Of a stretch of 64,000 nt of DNA, positions 34,355 through 42,589 are shown in pieces. The position numbers were made by a program, and so were the translations under genes. The notes beneath the pieces are model-generated. The model ran no database searches and was not told the DNA's origin. It saw only the letters and a list, made by a program, of their open reading frames with translations. The stretch's first letter is position 1. Every line of letters starts with the position of its first letter. The stretch comes from Stutzerimonas stutzeri. Lineage in GTDB: Bacteria > Pseudomonadota > Gammaproteobacteria > Pseudomonadales > Pseudomonadaceae. The stretch covers positions 1 to 64,000 of the forward strand of contig NZ_POUT01000005.1 of the NCBI RefSeq assembly GCF_002890915.1, in the 5' to 3' direction.

Positions 34355-35728
34355 ATGTCTCGCCACCTGCCCCTGCGCCTGGGCTGGCTGCTGCTCCTGC
34401 TGTTCGCGCTGGCCGGTTCGGCAGCGGCCGCGGCACCGGTGACGGTGCTGCGCGTGGAGGGCGCGATCGGTCCGGCCAGCGCCGACTACATCATCCGCGG
34501 GCTGCAGCATGCGCGGGACGAAGCCGCCCAGCTGCTCGTGCTGCAGCTGGACACTCCCGGCGGCCTCGACAGTTCGATGCGCGCGATCATCAAGGAAATC
34601 CTCGCCAGCCCGGTGCCGGTCGCCACCTACGTGACGCCCAGCGGCGCGCGCGCGGCGAGCGCCGGCACCTACATGCTCTATGCCAGCCATGTCGCGGCGA
34701 TGGCCCCCGGCACCAATCTCGGCGCGGCGACGCCGGTGCAGATCGGTGGCGGCATGCCCGGCGCCCCGCCACAGCAACCGGATGCCGACGAGGAGCAAGC
34801 CCCGCAGGCGCCCGGCGATGCCATGAGCCGCAAGCAGATCAACGACGCCTCCGCCTATATCCGCGGCCTCGCCCAGCTGCGCGAGCGCAATGCCGAGTGG
34901 GCCGAACAGGCCGTGCGCGAGGCGGTCAGCCTGTCCGCGTCGGAGGCGCTGGAGCTCAAGGTGATCGACTACCTGGCCAGCGATCTCGCCGACCTCCTGG
35001 CGCAGCTCGACGGCAAGACGCTGCGGACCGTTTCCGCCGAGGTGCAACTGCAGACCGCCGGCGCCGAGCTGATCGAGCACGCGCCGGACTGGCGGGTGCG
35101 CCTGCTGGCGGTGATCACCAACCCCAGCGTGGCGCTGATCCTGATGATGATCGGCATCTACGGGCTGATCCTGGAGTTCTCCAACCCCGGTATCGGTGCC
35201 GGCGGCGTGCTCGGTGGCATCTGCCTGATCCTCGCGCTCTACGCGCTGCAACTGCTGCCGGTGAACTACGCCGGGGTGGCGCTGATCCTGCTCGGTATCG
35301 CCTTCATGGTGGCCGAGGCGTTCCTGCCGAGTTTCGGCGTGCTGGGCATCGGCGGCGTCGCCGCGTTCGTCGTCGGCGCGGTGATCCTCATCGACACCGA
35401 GGTGCCCGGCTACGGCATTCCGCTGTGGCTGATCGTGCCGCTGGGCCTGGCCAGCGCGCTGCTGGTATTCGCCATCGTCGCCATGGCGTTGCGAGCGCGG
35501 CGCCGGCAACTGGTCGGCGGCGACAGCGAACTGATCGGCAGCCTGGCGGTGGTCAGCGCGGTGCAGCCGCAAGCGCCGTCGAACGGCTGGGCCCACCTGC
35601 AGGGCGAGAACTGGCAGATCCGCAGCGCCACGCCGCTGCAGGCCGGGCAGCAGGTGCGCGTAGTCGCCCGGCACGGCCTGCAACTGGAGGTCGCCCCTAT
35701 GAAAGAGGAGCTGAATCATGGGTTATGA
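34355..35728 (+). CDS. NfeD-family membrane serine protease
   Basis: A 457-residue membrane protein. A signal peptide (1-27, AAAAA end) precedes a ClpP-class protease domain facing the periplasm, with Ser 102 in [16 protein letters not shown] and Lys 160 in [14 protein letters not shown] as the Ser-Lys dyad seen in Pyrococcus PH1510. [12 protein letters not shown] is the oxyanion region. Four to five membrane helices span about 235-395, and a C-terminal OB-fold NfeD domain closes the protein. Between Ser and Lys is a Pro/Gln-rich insert. It overlaps the slipin gene by 11 bases; such proteases cleave the slipin C-terminus in archaea. Confidence 0.93.
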   Translation: MSRHLPLRLGWLLLLLFALAGSAAAAAPVTVLRVEGAIGPASADYIIRGLQHARDEAAQLLVLQLDTPGGLDSSMRAIIKEILASPVPVATYVTPSGARAASAGTYMLYASHVAAMAPGTNLGAATPVQIGGGMPGAPPQQPDADEEQAPQAPGDAMSRKQINDASAYIRGLAQLRERNAEWAEQAVREAVSLSASEALELKVIDYLASDLADLLAQLDGKTLRTVSAEVQLQTAGAELIEHAPDWRVRLLAVITNPSVALILMMIGIYGLILEFSNPGIGAGGVLGGICLILALYALQLLPVNYAGVALILLGIAFMVAEAFLPSFGVLGIGGVAAFVVGAVILIDTEVPGYGIPLWLIVPLGLASALLVFAIVAMALRARRRQLVGGDSELIGSLAVVSAVQPQAPSNGWAHLQGENWQIRSATPLQAGQQVRVVARHGLQLEVAPMKEELNHGL

Positions 35729-36476
35729 AATGAGTTTCATCGTCCTGCTGGTGCTGCTGGCAGGCCTGGTCGCCTCGGCGTTCCGCATCCTGCGCGAGTA
35801 CCAGCGCGGCGTGGTGTTCCAGCTCGGGCGCTTCTGGAAGGTCAAGGGGCCGGGGCTGATCCTGGTGATTCCCGGCCTGCAGCAGATGGTCCGGGTCGAC
35901 CTGCGTACCCTGGTGCTGGACGTACCGACCCAGGACGTGATTTCCCGCGACAACGTCTCGGTGAAGGTCAACGCGGTGGTCTACTATCGCGTGCTGGACG
36001 CGGAGAAGGCGATCATCCAGGTCGAGGACTACCACTCGGCCACCAGCCAGCTGGCGCAGACCACGCTGCGCGCGGTGCTCGGCAAGCACGATCTGGACGA
36101 CATGCTCGCCGAGCGCGAGCAGCTCAACAACGACATCCAGCAGGTGCTGGACGCGCAGACCGATGCCTGGGGGATCAAGGTGTCCAACGTCGAGATCAAG
36201 CACGTCGACCTCGACGAATCCATGATCCGCGCCATCGCCCGCCAGGCCGAGGCGGAACGCGAGCGACGGGCCAAGGTCATTCATGCCGAGGGCGAGTTGC
36301 AGGCCTCGGAGAAGCTCATGCAGGCCGCCGAGATGCTCGGCCGCCAGACGGGCGCCATGCAGTTGCGCTACATGCAGACGCTGAGCAACATCGCCGGCGA
36401 CAAGAACTCGACCATCGTCTTCCCGCTGCCCATCGAGCTGCTGCAAGGCATCAAGAACCTGGACAGGAAAGCCTGA
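35718..36476 (+). CDS. Slipin (stomatin-like SPFH protein)
   Basis: A 252-residue membrane scaffold. An N-terminal hydrophobic segment (5-22) is followed by the SPFH/Band 7 domain, with [44 protein letters not shown] and the conserved [16 protein letters not shown] charged coiled coil (about 175-215) follows and the C-terminus ([15 protein letters not shown]) is the hydrophobic segment typical of NfeD substrates. Gene order nfeD-slipin with an 11-base overlap indicates a joint function in membrane microdomains. Start ATG at 35718, with GAGGAG before it inside nfeD. Confidence 0.95.
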   Translation: MGYEMSFIVLLVLLAGLVASAFRILREYQRGVVFQLGRFWKVKGPGLILVIPGLQQMVRVDLRTLVLDVPTQDVISRDNVSVKVNAVVYYRVLDAEKAIIQVEDYHSATSQLAQTTLRAVLGKHDLDDMLAEREQLNNDIQQVLDAQTDAWGIKVSNVEIKHVDLDESMIRAIARQAEAERERRAKVIHAEGELQASEKLMQAAEMLGRQTGAMQLRYMQTLSNIAGDKNSTIVFPLPIELLQGIKNLDRKA

Positions 36477-36989
36477 GTGCACACATTCCACGAGCGCCAT
36501 TCCCCGGCGCGAACCCTGCGCCTGCTGCTGGTGGCCTTGCTCGCACTGGCCCTGGGCGCCTGCGCCGCCCTTGCGCCGCGCGATCCGCTCAACGTCCAGG
36601 TCGCCGGCATCCAGCCGTTGCAGGGCGAAGGCCTGGAGCTGCGCTTCCTGGTCCGGCTGCGCCTGCAGAATCCCAACGACGGCGCCATCGACTACAACGG
36701 CGTCGCGCTGGACCTGGAGGTCAACGGCCGGCGGCTGGCCAGCGGCGTCAGCGACCAGCGCGGCACGGTGCCACGTTTCGGCGAAACGGTGCTCAGCGTG
36801 CCGGTGACCATCTCGGCCTTCTCCGCGGCACGCCAGGCGCTGGGCCTTGCCGAAAACATCGACATGCAGGAAGTGCCCTATGTGCTGCGCGGCAAGCTCG
36901 CCGGCGGCCTGTTCGGCACCCAGCGCTTCGTCGAGAGAGGCACCTTCGACCTGTCCCCGGTGACGGCGAATCCCTATCGCCGCCCCTGA
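36477..36989 (+). CDS. LEA type 2-like lipoprotein
   Basis: A 170-residue lipoprotein starting with GTG directly after the slipin stop codon (TGAGTG), so the two are translationally coupled. The lipobox LGAC puts the modified Cys at 29; the signal helix is basic before it. The rest is a LEA14/WHy domain (LEVQVAGIQPLQGEGLELRF-like beginning, LRLQNPNDGAIDYNGVALDLEVNG), a fibronectin-like beta sandwich linked to desiccation and stress. The residue after Cys is Ala, which favours outer-membrane sorting. Its place behind nfeD and slipin suggests a third partner in envelope repair; that is inference. Confidence 0.9.
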   Translation: MHTFHERHSPARTLRLLLVALLALALGACAALAPRDPLNVQVAGIQPLQGEGLELRFLVRLRLQNPNDGAIDYNGVALDLEVNGRRLASGVSDQRGTVPRFGETVLSVPVTISAFSAARQALGLAENIDMQEVPYVLRGKLAGGLFGTQRFVERGTFDLSPVTANPYRRP

Positions 36990-37040
36990 CGTGGCTTGCT
37001 GTCACCATGCGGGCCGGCGATCATTCGGCCTTTCGCGCCT

Positions 37041-37106
37041 TGCAGGAGCGAGCCATGCTCGCGAACTGGCCCGCTGCAAAACTTCGCGGGCATGGCCCGC
37101 TCCTAC
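37041..37106. repeat. Inverted REP pair
   Basis: TGCAGGAGCGAGCCATGCTCGCGAA (37041-37065) and TTCGCGGGCATGGCCCGCTCCTAC (37083-37106) face each other across 17 bases. The right unit is identical to the right unit at 526-549. It lies between the LEA-type lipoprotein gene and the EamA transporter gene. Confidence 0.85.
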
Positions 37107-37167
37107 GATGGAGCTCTCGCAGCGGCGCGGCTTACGGCGAAACGGCAACCCCTGACAAGAGAAGTCC

Positions 37168-38094
37168 ATGTCCACGCCCCCCGCTGTTTTCGCAGCGACA
37201 CCCTTTGCGCGCCACATCGCCGTGCTCCTGCTGCTCTGCCTCGGTTGCGCCTTCGCCGGCAACCACATCGCGGCGCGGATCGCCTTCGACGACGGCGCCG
37301 GCGTGCTGCTGGCGATCCTGATGCGCTCCGGCGGCACCCTGCTGGCGCTCGCCGCCCTGGTGGCCTGGCAGCGCCAGCCCGTCCGCCTGGGCGCCGCCAC
37401 CTGGCGCTGGCAGCTGCTGCTCGGCCTGCTGATCGCGATACAGAGCCTGTGCCTGTATTCGGCGGTGGCACGCATTCCCGTGGCCATCGCCTTGCTGGTG
37501 GCGAATCTGTTTCCGATCCTCCTGGCCCTGCTGACCTGGGCGCTGGGCGGCCCCCGGCCGACGGCACGTACCGCGGCACTGATGGGGGTGATCCTCGTCG
37601 GTCTGGCGCTGGTGCTGGACGTGCCCGCGCGGCTGGCCAGCGACACAGCCGGCGGCCCGCAGTGGGCGCTGGGCGTGACGCTGGCGTTCTGCGCCGCCAC
37701 GGCCTTCGCCTGCGCGCTGTGGGTCACCGATCACAAGCTGTCGACGCTGCGCGGTTCGGTGCGCAGCATGCTGACCATGCTGATCGTGTTCGCCAGCGCC
37801 AATCTCGCCGGATTCAGCGGCGTCCTGCCCGGCGGGCTCGCCCTGCCGGCCAGCAGCACCGGCTGGCTGGCGCTGGCGGCGCTGGTGGCGCTCTACGGCA
37901 CGGGCTTCATCACCCTGTTCGTCTCGGTGCCGCGGCTGGACATGCCGCGCAACGCGCCGGTGATGAACGTCGAGCCGCTGGCCAGCCTGCTGCTGGGCTG
38001 GCTGGTGCTCGATCAGTTGCTCAATCCGGGGCAGATCGTCGGCGGGCTGATCGTCGTCACCGGCATCGTGCTGCTGACCTACCGCCGCCCGTGA
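37168..38094 (+). CDS. EamA/DMT family transporter
   Basis: A 308-residue inner-membrane protein with ten predicted helices arranged as two EamA repeats. The first helix has GCAFAGNHIAARIAF and the second repeat ends in NVEPLASLLLGWLVLDQLL, the hallmark of the family, with GGLIVVTGIVLLTYRR at the end. DMT carriers usually export amino acids or metabolites; no substrate can be named here. AGAG stands before the ATG at 37168. The gene converges on treF, with 15 bases between them. Confidence 0.9.
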   Translation: MSTPPAVFAATPFARHIAVLLLLCLGCAFAGNHIAARIAFDDGAGVLLAILMRSGGTLLALAALVAWQRQPVRLGAATWRWQLLLGLLIAIQSLCLYSAVARIPVAIALLVANLFPILLALLTWALGGPRPTARTAALMGVILVGLALVLDVPARLASDTAGGPQWALGVTLAFCAATAFACALWVTDHKLSTLRGSVRSMLTMLIVFASANLAGFSGVLPGGLALPASSTGWLALAALVALYGTGFITLFVSVPRLDMPRNAPVMNVEPLASLLLGWLVLDQLLNPGQIVGGLIVVTGIVLLTYRRP

Positions 38095-38109
38095 GCGGCC
38101 GTCCGGCCA

Positions 38110-39750
38110 TCAGGGCGCCCTTTGCCTGCTGTGCTCGCGCGCATCGGCCCATTGCGCGCGGCAATGCCCGGCACGGCAGCGGTTGGCCTGGTGGCTGGGG
38201 TCTTCCTGCATCAGTTTGCGGGTAACGCCATTGGTCCAGCCGAAACCATCCTGCAGCGGATACTCACCGCCGCCGGCGTGTTCGGTACAGGGCCGCAATA
38301 CGTACTTCTCGACCAGCTTGCTTTCGCGTTCGAACAGGTGGCCGACGATGCTCAGCCAACGCGCCTCGATGTCCAGCGCCAGCGCGTCGTGCCCGTAGTG
38401 CTGCAATCCGCGAATGCCGATCCACTGCAACGGCGCCCAGCCGTTGGGCCGATCCCATTGCTCGCCGCTGCCGGCGATCTCGGTGGTCGACAACCCGCCG
38501 GGGGCCAGGAGGCGCGTGCGCACGATGCCGGCGACCGCGGCGGCCTGCTCGGCGCTGGCCAGTTGCACGAATAACGGCGCCAGGGTGGCAGCGGTGAGGT
38601 TGTCGCGCTGGCGCCGGCCCTGCCAGTCGTAATCGAAGTAGGCGCCAACCTGCGGGTTCCATAGGTAGCGATCGATCGCCGCCAGCCGCGTCGCGGCACG
38701 CTGGCGGAATTCGGCTGCGCAGGCCGACTGGCCCTTCACTGCGGAGAGTTCGGCGATCTGCCGCTCCAGCCGGTAGAGCAGGCTGTTGAGGTCCACCGGC
38801 AGGATACCGGTGGTGCGGATGGTGCTCAGGCGGTGCGCATCGTCCAGCCAGCGCGAGCTGAAGTCCCAGCCCGATTCGGCGCCGGCGCGCAGGTCGCGAT
38901 AGACCTCGTGGCGCGGCCGGCCGCTGGCACGCGCCGTCTCGACATCCTCGCGATAGGATTCCTCGCGCGGGGTGTCGCGCTCGTCCCAGTAGCGGTTGAG
39001 CACCACCCCGTCGGCCAGGCAGACGCAGCGCCGGTGCGACTCGCCCGGGCGCAGCGAGTCGCTGCCATCCATCCAGAAGGCGTATTCCTTGCGCAGCTGC
39101 GGCAGGTAATCACTGGCCCGATGCACGCCGGTTTCCTCGAACAGCTCGGTCATCAGGGCGAACACCGGCGGCTGCGAGCGCCCCAGGTAATAGGTGCGGT
39201 TGCCGTTGGGCACATGCCCGTAGGTGTCGATCAGGTAGGCGAAGTTGTCGGCCATCGAGCGCAGCAGGTCGCAGCGCCCGCTCTCGTCGAGGCCGAGCAT
39301 GGTGAAGTAGGAATCCCAGTAGTACAGCTCGGTGAAGCGTCCGCCCGGCACCACGTAGTCGTGCGGCAGCGGCAGCAGCGAGGAGTACGCGGGGTGTTCC
39401 TGCGGATGCCGGGTGAGCACCGGCCAGAGCCGGTCGATGTGCTCGGCCAGGCTGTCGTCGGGGTTGGCGACGAATTCCTTGGCAGGCAGCCGGTAGTGGC
39501 TGAAGTGCTCGGCGACGAAGGCCTTCAGGTCGAACCCGGGATCGCCGCAGCGGGTCCGGTAGCGCTCGAGGATCAGCTCCGGGTGATGCAGCGGCGCGCA
39601 GTCGACGAAGGTCTTGCTGTCGGCGAACACCCCTTGCATCTGCACCGCGACGAACAGCTCCTGATAGCGGTCGGCCGGGGTCAGGGTGTCGGCCGCGGAG
39701 ACGGCGCTGGTGTCGTAGTCGAACGGGGGATGCGTCTGGGTATCGGTCAT
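38110..39750 (-). CDS. treF: Cytoplasmic trehalase TreF
   Basis: A 546-residue glycoside hydrolase of family 37 that splits trehalose into two glucose. Both trehalase signatures are present: PGGRFTELYYWDSYF and QWDRPNGWAPLQW; the catalytic Asp is expected in SGWDFSSRW and the Glu in GGGEYPLQDGFGWTNGV. There is no signal peptide, so the enzyme is cytoplasmic (TreF-like), acting on internal trehalose. The last 30 residues are Cys/His/Arg-rich (NRCRAGHCRAQW), beyond the family core. The start ATG at 39750 has a weak ribosome site. Its promoter region is interrupted by the MITE-like element 23 bases upstream. Confidence 0.95.
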   Translation of the reverse strand: MTDTQTHPPFDYDTSAVSAADTLTPADRYQELFVAVQMQGVFADSKTFVDCAPLHHPELILERYRTRCGDPGFDLKAFVAEHFSHYRLPAKEFVANPDDSLAEHIDRLWPVLTRHPQEHPAYSSLLPLPHDYVVPGGRFTELYYWDSYFTMLGLDESGRCDLLRSMADNFAYLIDTYGHVPNGNRTYYLGRSQPPVFALMTELFEETGVHRASDYLPQLRKEYAFWMDGSDSLRPGESHRRCVCLADGVVLNRYWDERDTPREESYREDVETARASGRPRHEVYRDLRAGAESGWDFSSRWLDDAHRLSTIRTTGILPVDLNSLLYRLERQIAELSAVKGQSACAAEFRQRAATRLAAIDRYLWNPQVGAYFDYDWQGRRQRDNLTAATLAPLFVQLASAEQAAAVAGIVRTRLLAPGGLSTTEIAGSGEQWDRPNGWAPLQWIGIRGLQHYGHDALALDIEARWLSIVGHLFERESKLVEKYVLRPCTEHAGGGEYPLQDGFGWTNGVTRKLMQEDPSHQANRCRAGHCRAQWADAREHSRQRAP

Positions 39751-39774
39751 TCACTGCTCGCTGTAGTTCCCATA

Positions 39775-40039
39775 GGGTCTGTTGACGTTTCGCCGCACGC
39801 CGCGTTGCTGCGCCAAATGACGCCAGGCAAGGCGCGGGACGCAGGCAATGGCCATTCCCTTGTCAAGTCCCGCAACGCCGCATGGCGTCATTTGCCGCGC
39901 AACCCGAAGGGACGGGCCGGTTTTTACGCGATGCTGCGTTGCTCGCCGTTCGTTTGGGACCACCAGACTTCACGGCTCGCGCCTTGCCTCGCGTAAAAAC
40001 CGGCTCCGTCGCGGCCGCGTCCGAAACGTCAACAGACCC
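39775..40039. mobile_element. MITE-like element with nested inverted repeats
   Basis: A 265-base element with perfect 18-base terminal inverted repeats beginning GGGTCTGTTGACGTTTCG (39775-39792 and 40022-40039). TA lies on each side (39773-39774 and 40040-40041), as for a TA target duplication of IS630-like or some IS5-like elements. Inside are two more perfect inverted repeats: a 12-base pair (39814-39825 with 39883-39894) and a 15-base pair (39917-39931 with 39989-40003). It has no transposase frame. It lies 24 bases before treF and supplies the last base of the TAG stop of the SDR gene at 40039. The related transposase must be elsewhere. Confidence 0.85.
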
Positions 40040-40786
40040 TACAGGCCACCATCGACTACCAGTGTAGCTCCGGTGATGTACTCGGCGTCCGCCGAGGCCA
40101 GGAAGGCGACCACGCCAGCCACGTCGTGTGGCCGGCCGAGGCGCCCTGCGGGAATGTTCTGCAGCAGGCTGGCGAGCTTGTCCGGCTGGCTCATCAGCTC
40201 GCGGTTGATCGGCGTCTCCACGGCTCCCGGGGCCACGTTGTTCACCGTGATGCCGAGCGGGGCGAGCTCGATGGCGATGTTGCGCATCAGCATCTTCAGG
40301 CCGCCCTTGCTCGCGCAGTAGGCGGTGAAGTTGGGGTGCGGCAGTTCTTCATGCACCGAGCTGTTGTTGATGATGCGCCCGCCGCGGCCCTGCTCGCGCA
40401 GATAGCGGGCGAAGGCCTGGGCGAGGAAGAACGGCCCGCGCAGGTTGACGTCCAGTACCCGATCGTAGTCGTCCTCGCGGGCATCGAGGAATGCCGCATG
40501 CGTCTGCACGCCGGCATTGTTGACCAGGATATCCAGCCGGCCCATGCGCTCGACGCTCTCGCGCACCAGCCGCCGGCACTCCTCGACCCGGCCGACGTCG
40601 GCGGCGATGAAGCAGGCGCGGCGCCCGCAACGCCGCACCTGTTCGACGCTCTCGCGCGCCTCGGCATCGTCCTCGCGGCCGTTGAGCACCACATCGGCGC
40701 CTTCCTGCGCCAGTCTCACTGGCAATACCACGGCCGATACCGTGGGTGCTGCCGGTGACCAGGGCCACCTGGGTGCGAAGTTTCAT
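40039..40786 (-). pseudogene. SDR family oxidoreductase, frameshifted
   Basis: The gene starts at ATG 40786 with GGAGG 4 bases upstream and reads MKLRTQVALVTGSTHGIGRGIA, a normal Rossmann start. One extra base (T at 40720 on the plus strand) then shifts the frame; removing it gives GIAVRLAQEGADVVLNGRED and a full SDR with NNAGVQ, the catalytic Tyr-Lys in YCASKGG, and VDGGL near the end. The length of 748 bases is one more than a multiple of three. The stop codon TAG is made from the TA duplication and the first base of the MITE-like element, so the 3' end may also be truncated. Family: glucose 1-dehydrogenase-like SDR. A sequencing error is possible. Confidence 0.85.
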
Positions 40787-40933
40787 GCTGCCTCCAATGG
40801 ACTGCCGTTTCGAACTCTGACGGGACCAGCCGGGCCGTGTTCCCCATCGACGCATTGCAGAGAGTGATACCAGCAGACAAGTGCGACATTGCGGCGCACA
40901 ATGGCCGGCCTCCCGTTGCCATCTAAGGACTCC

Positions 40934-41824
40934 ATGGCTACTGCCGATCTGCGCAAAGGTTACCTGCTGGGGCTGGCGACCTTCAGCATCTGGGGCATGT
41001 TTCCGCTCTACTTCAAGTCCCTCGAGCAATTCGCCGCGCTCGAGATCGTCACCCAGCGCGTCATCTGGTCGGCGGTGTTCGGCACCCTGGTGCTGCTGCT
41101 CTGGCGCCATCCGGGCTGGTGGCGCGAGCTGCTGACGCATCCGCGGCGCCTCGGCGTGCTGGCCATTTCCAGCGTGCTGATCGCGGCCAACTGGCTGATC
41201 TACGTCTGGGCGGTGAACCATGACCGCATGGTCGAGGCCAGCCTCGGCTACTACATCAACCCGCTGGTCAACGTGCTGCTCGGGCTGGTGGTGCTGCGCG
41301 AGCGCCTGCGGCCCTTGCAATGGCTGGCCGTGGCGATGGCGGCAGTGGGGGTCAGCCTGCAGTTGCTGACGCTTGGCGAGTTTCCCTGGATCTCCATCGT
41401 GCTGGCGCTGAGCTTCGGCACCTACGGCCTGCTGCGCAAGCAGGCGCCGGTGGCCGCCCTGCCGGGGCTGGTGGTGGAAACCTGGCTGCTGTTGCCGGTC
41501 GCCGCGGCCTGGCTGCTGTTCTTCGGCAGCGGCGCGAGCACCGAGCCGGCCTTCTGGACCACCCCCGAGGCGCTCTGGCTGATGGCCGCCGGGCCGGTGA
41601 CGCTGGTCCCGCTGCTGGGCTTCAACGCCGCCGCGCGCCACCTGCCCTACTCGACCCTGGGCTTCTTGCAGTACCTGACGCCGACGCTGCTGCTGATCCT
41701 CGCCGTGCAGGTGTTCGGCGAGCCCTTCCCGGTGGACAGGCAGCTGGCGTTCTTCTGCATCTGGGCCGGCCTTGCGGTGTACAGCCTGGACGCCTGGCGC
41801 CTGATGCGCAAAAGCGCCGGCTGA
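40934..41824 (+). CDS. rarD: RarD-type EamA transporter
   Basis: A 296-residue inner-membrane protein with ten predicted helices. The start MATADLRKGYLLGLATFSIW and the segments YFKSLEQFAALEIVTQRVIWS, INPLVNVLLGLVVLRERLR and LGFLQYLTPTLLLILAV are those of RarD, the chloramphenicol-sensitivity protein family. The true substrate is unknown. AAGGA stands 6 bases before the ATG at 40934; the longer frame is rejected. It converges with the GcvR-like gene, with four bases between. Confidence 0.92.
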   Translation: MATADLRKGYLLGLATFSIWGMFPLYFKSLEQFAALEIVTQRVIWSAVFGTLVLLLWRHPGWWRELLTHPRRLGVLAISSVLIAANWLIYVWAVNHDRMVEASLGYYINPLVNVLLGLVVLRERLRPLQWLAVAMAAVGVSLQLLTLGEFPWISIVLALSFGTYGLLRKQAPVAALPGLVVETWLLLPVAAAWLLFFGSGASTEPAFWTTPEALWLMAAGPVTLVPLLGFNAAARHLPYSTLGFLQYLTPTLLLILAVQVFGEPFPVDRQLAFFCIWAGLAVYSLDAWRLMRKSAG

Positions 41825-41828
41825 GCAC

Positions 41829-42353
41829 CTACGCCTGCTCCGCCGGCTGCAGCCTGAGTTCCACCATCAGGTCATCGGCCAGGGTTTCCAGACGCTGCTG
41901 CAGCAGTTCCAGCGACAGCTCGCTGGGCACCGCCAGGCGCGCCTCGGCGCGGAACAGCGGTTCGCTGCTCATCGGCGCCGGCAGCACGTCGGTGTCCAGG
42001 CTTTCCAGGTTGATGCCGTGCTCGGCCAGCAGCCGGGTGATGTCGCGCACGATGCCCGGGCGGTCGTTGCCCACCAGTTCCAGCTGGATCTCCTGCCAGT
42101 TCGTCTCCGGCTCCGCGCCGCTGTGCGCCAGCAGGACGCGAATGCCCTGGGCCTGCAGCCCTTGCAGCGCGGCGCTGAGTTCGGCGTGGGCCGGCGCCGG
42201 CACGGCTACCCGCAGGATGCCGGCGAACTGCCCGGCCATGCGCGACATGCGGCTCTCCAGCCAGTTGCCGCCGTGGTCGGCGATGCATTGGGCCAGCCGC
42301 TCGACCAGCCCCGGCTGATCCTCGGCGATGACCGTGAGTACGAGGTGCTCCAT
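41829..42353 (-). CDS. GcvR-like ACT-domain protein
   Basis: A 174-residue protein with two ACT domains: residues 1-80 (MEHLVLTVIAEDQPGLVERLA) and 88-170 (ELVGNDRPGIVRDITRLLAEHGINLE). This layout is that of GcvR, the repressor accessory protein of the glycine cleavage system, which binds GcvA when glycine is low. AAGGAG lies 7 bases before the ATG at 42353; the longer frame overlaps the glcB promoter and is rejected. It diverges from glcB, which uses glyoxylate, over 236 bases. Whether it controls glycine cleavage here is not shown. Confidence 0.88.
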   Translation of the reverse strand: MEHLVLTVIAEDQPGLVERLAQCIADHGGNWLESRMSRMAGQFAGILRVAVPAPAHAELSAALQGLQAQGIRVLLAHSGAEPETNWQEIQLELVGNDRPGIVRDITRLLAEHGINLESLDTDVLPAPMSSEPLFRAEARLAVPSELSLELLQQRLETLADDLMVELRLQPAEQA

Positions 42354-42589
42354 GGGATGCTCCTTGGCTGAAAATGGGTGAGCCGCCCGCGCGATGCGCC
42401 GCTGCGTCCAGCGCGGACAGGGCCCAATAGGTATAGCAGGCCAAGGCCGGCAGGACCGCCGCGCAATGCCCCAACGGCACGCGACCGACAGCGGACTGAT
42501 TTTCCCCACGGCTTCATGTAGTATCCGGCGACTCGGACTACAAGAAACGAATCCGTCCGGCGAATGAGAAGAACCAAGTGAGGCGAGTA

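Noticed and set aside
39848..40321. Open frames crossing the MITE-like element on the plus strand
   Set aside because: They come from the inverted repeats and from antisense of the SDR gene; no transposase motif (DDE or HUH) is present.
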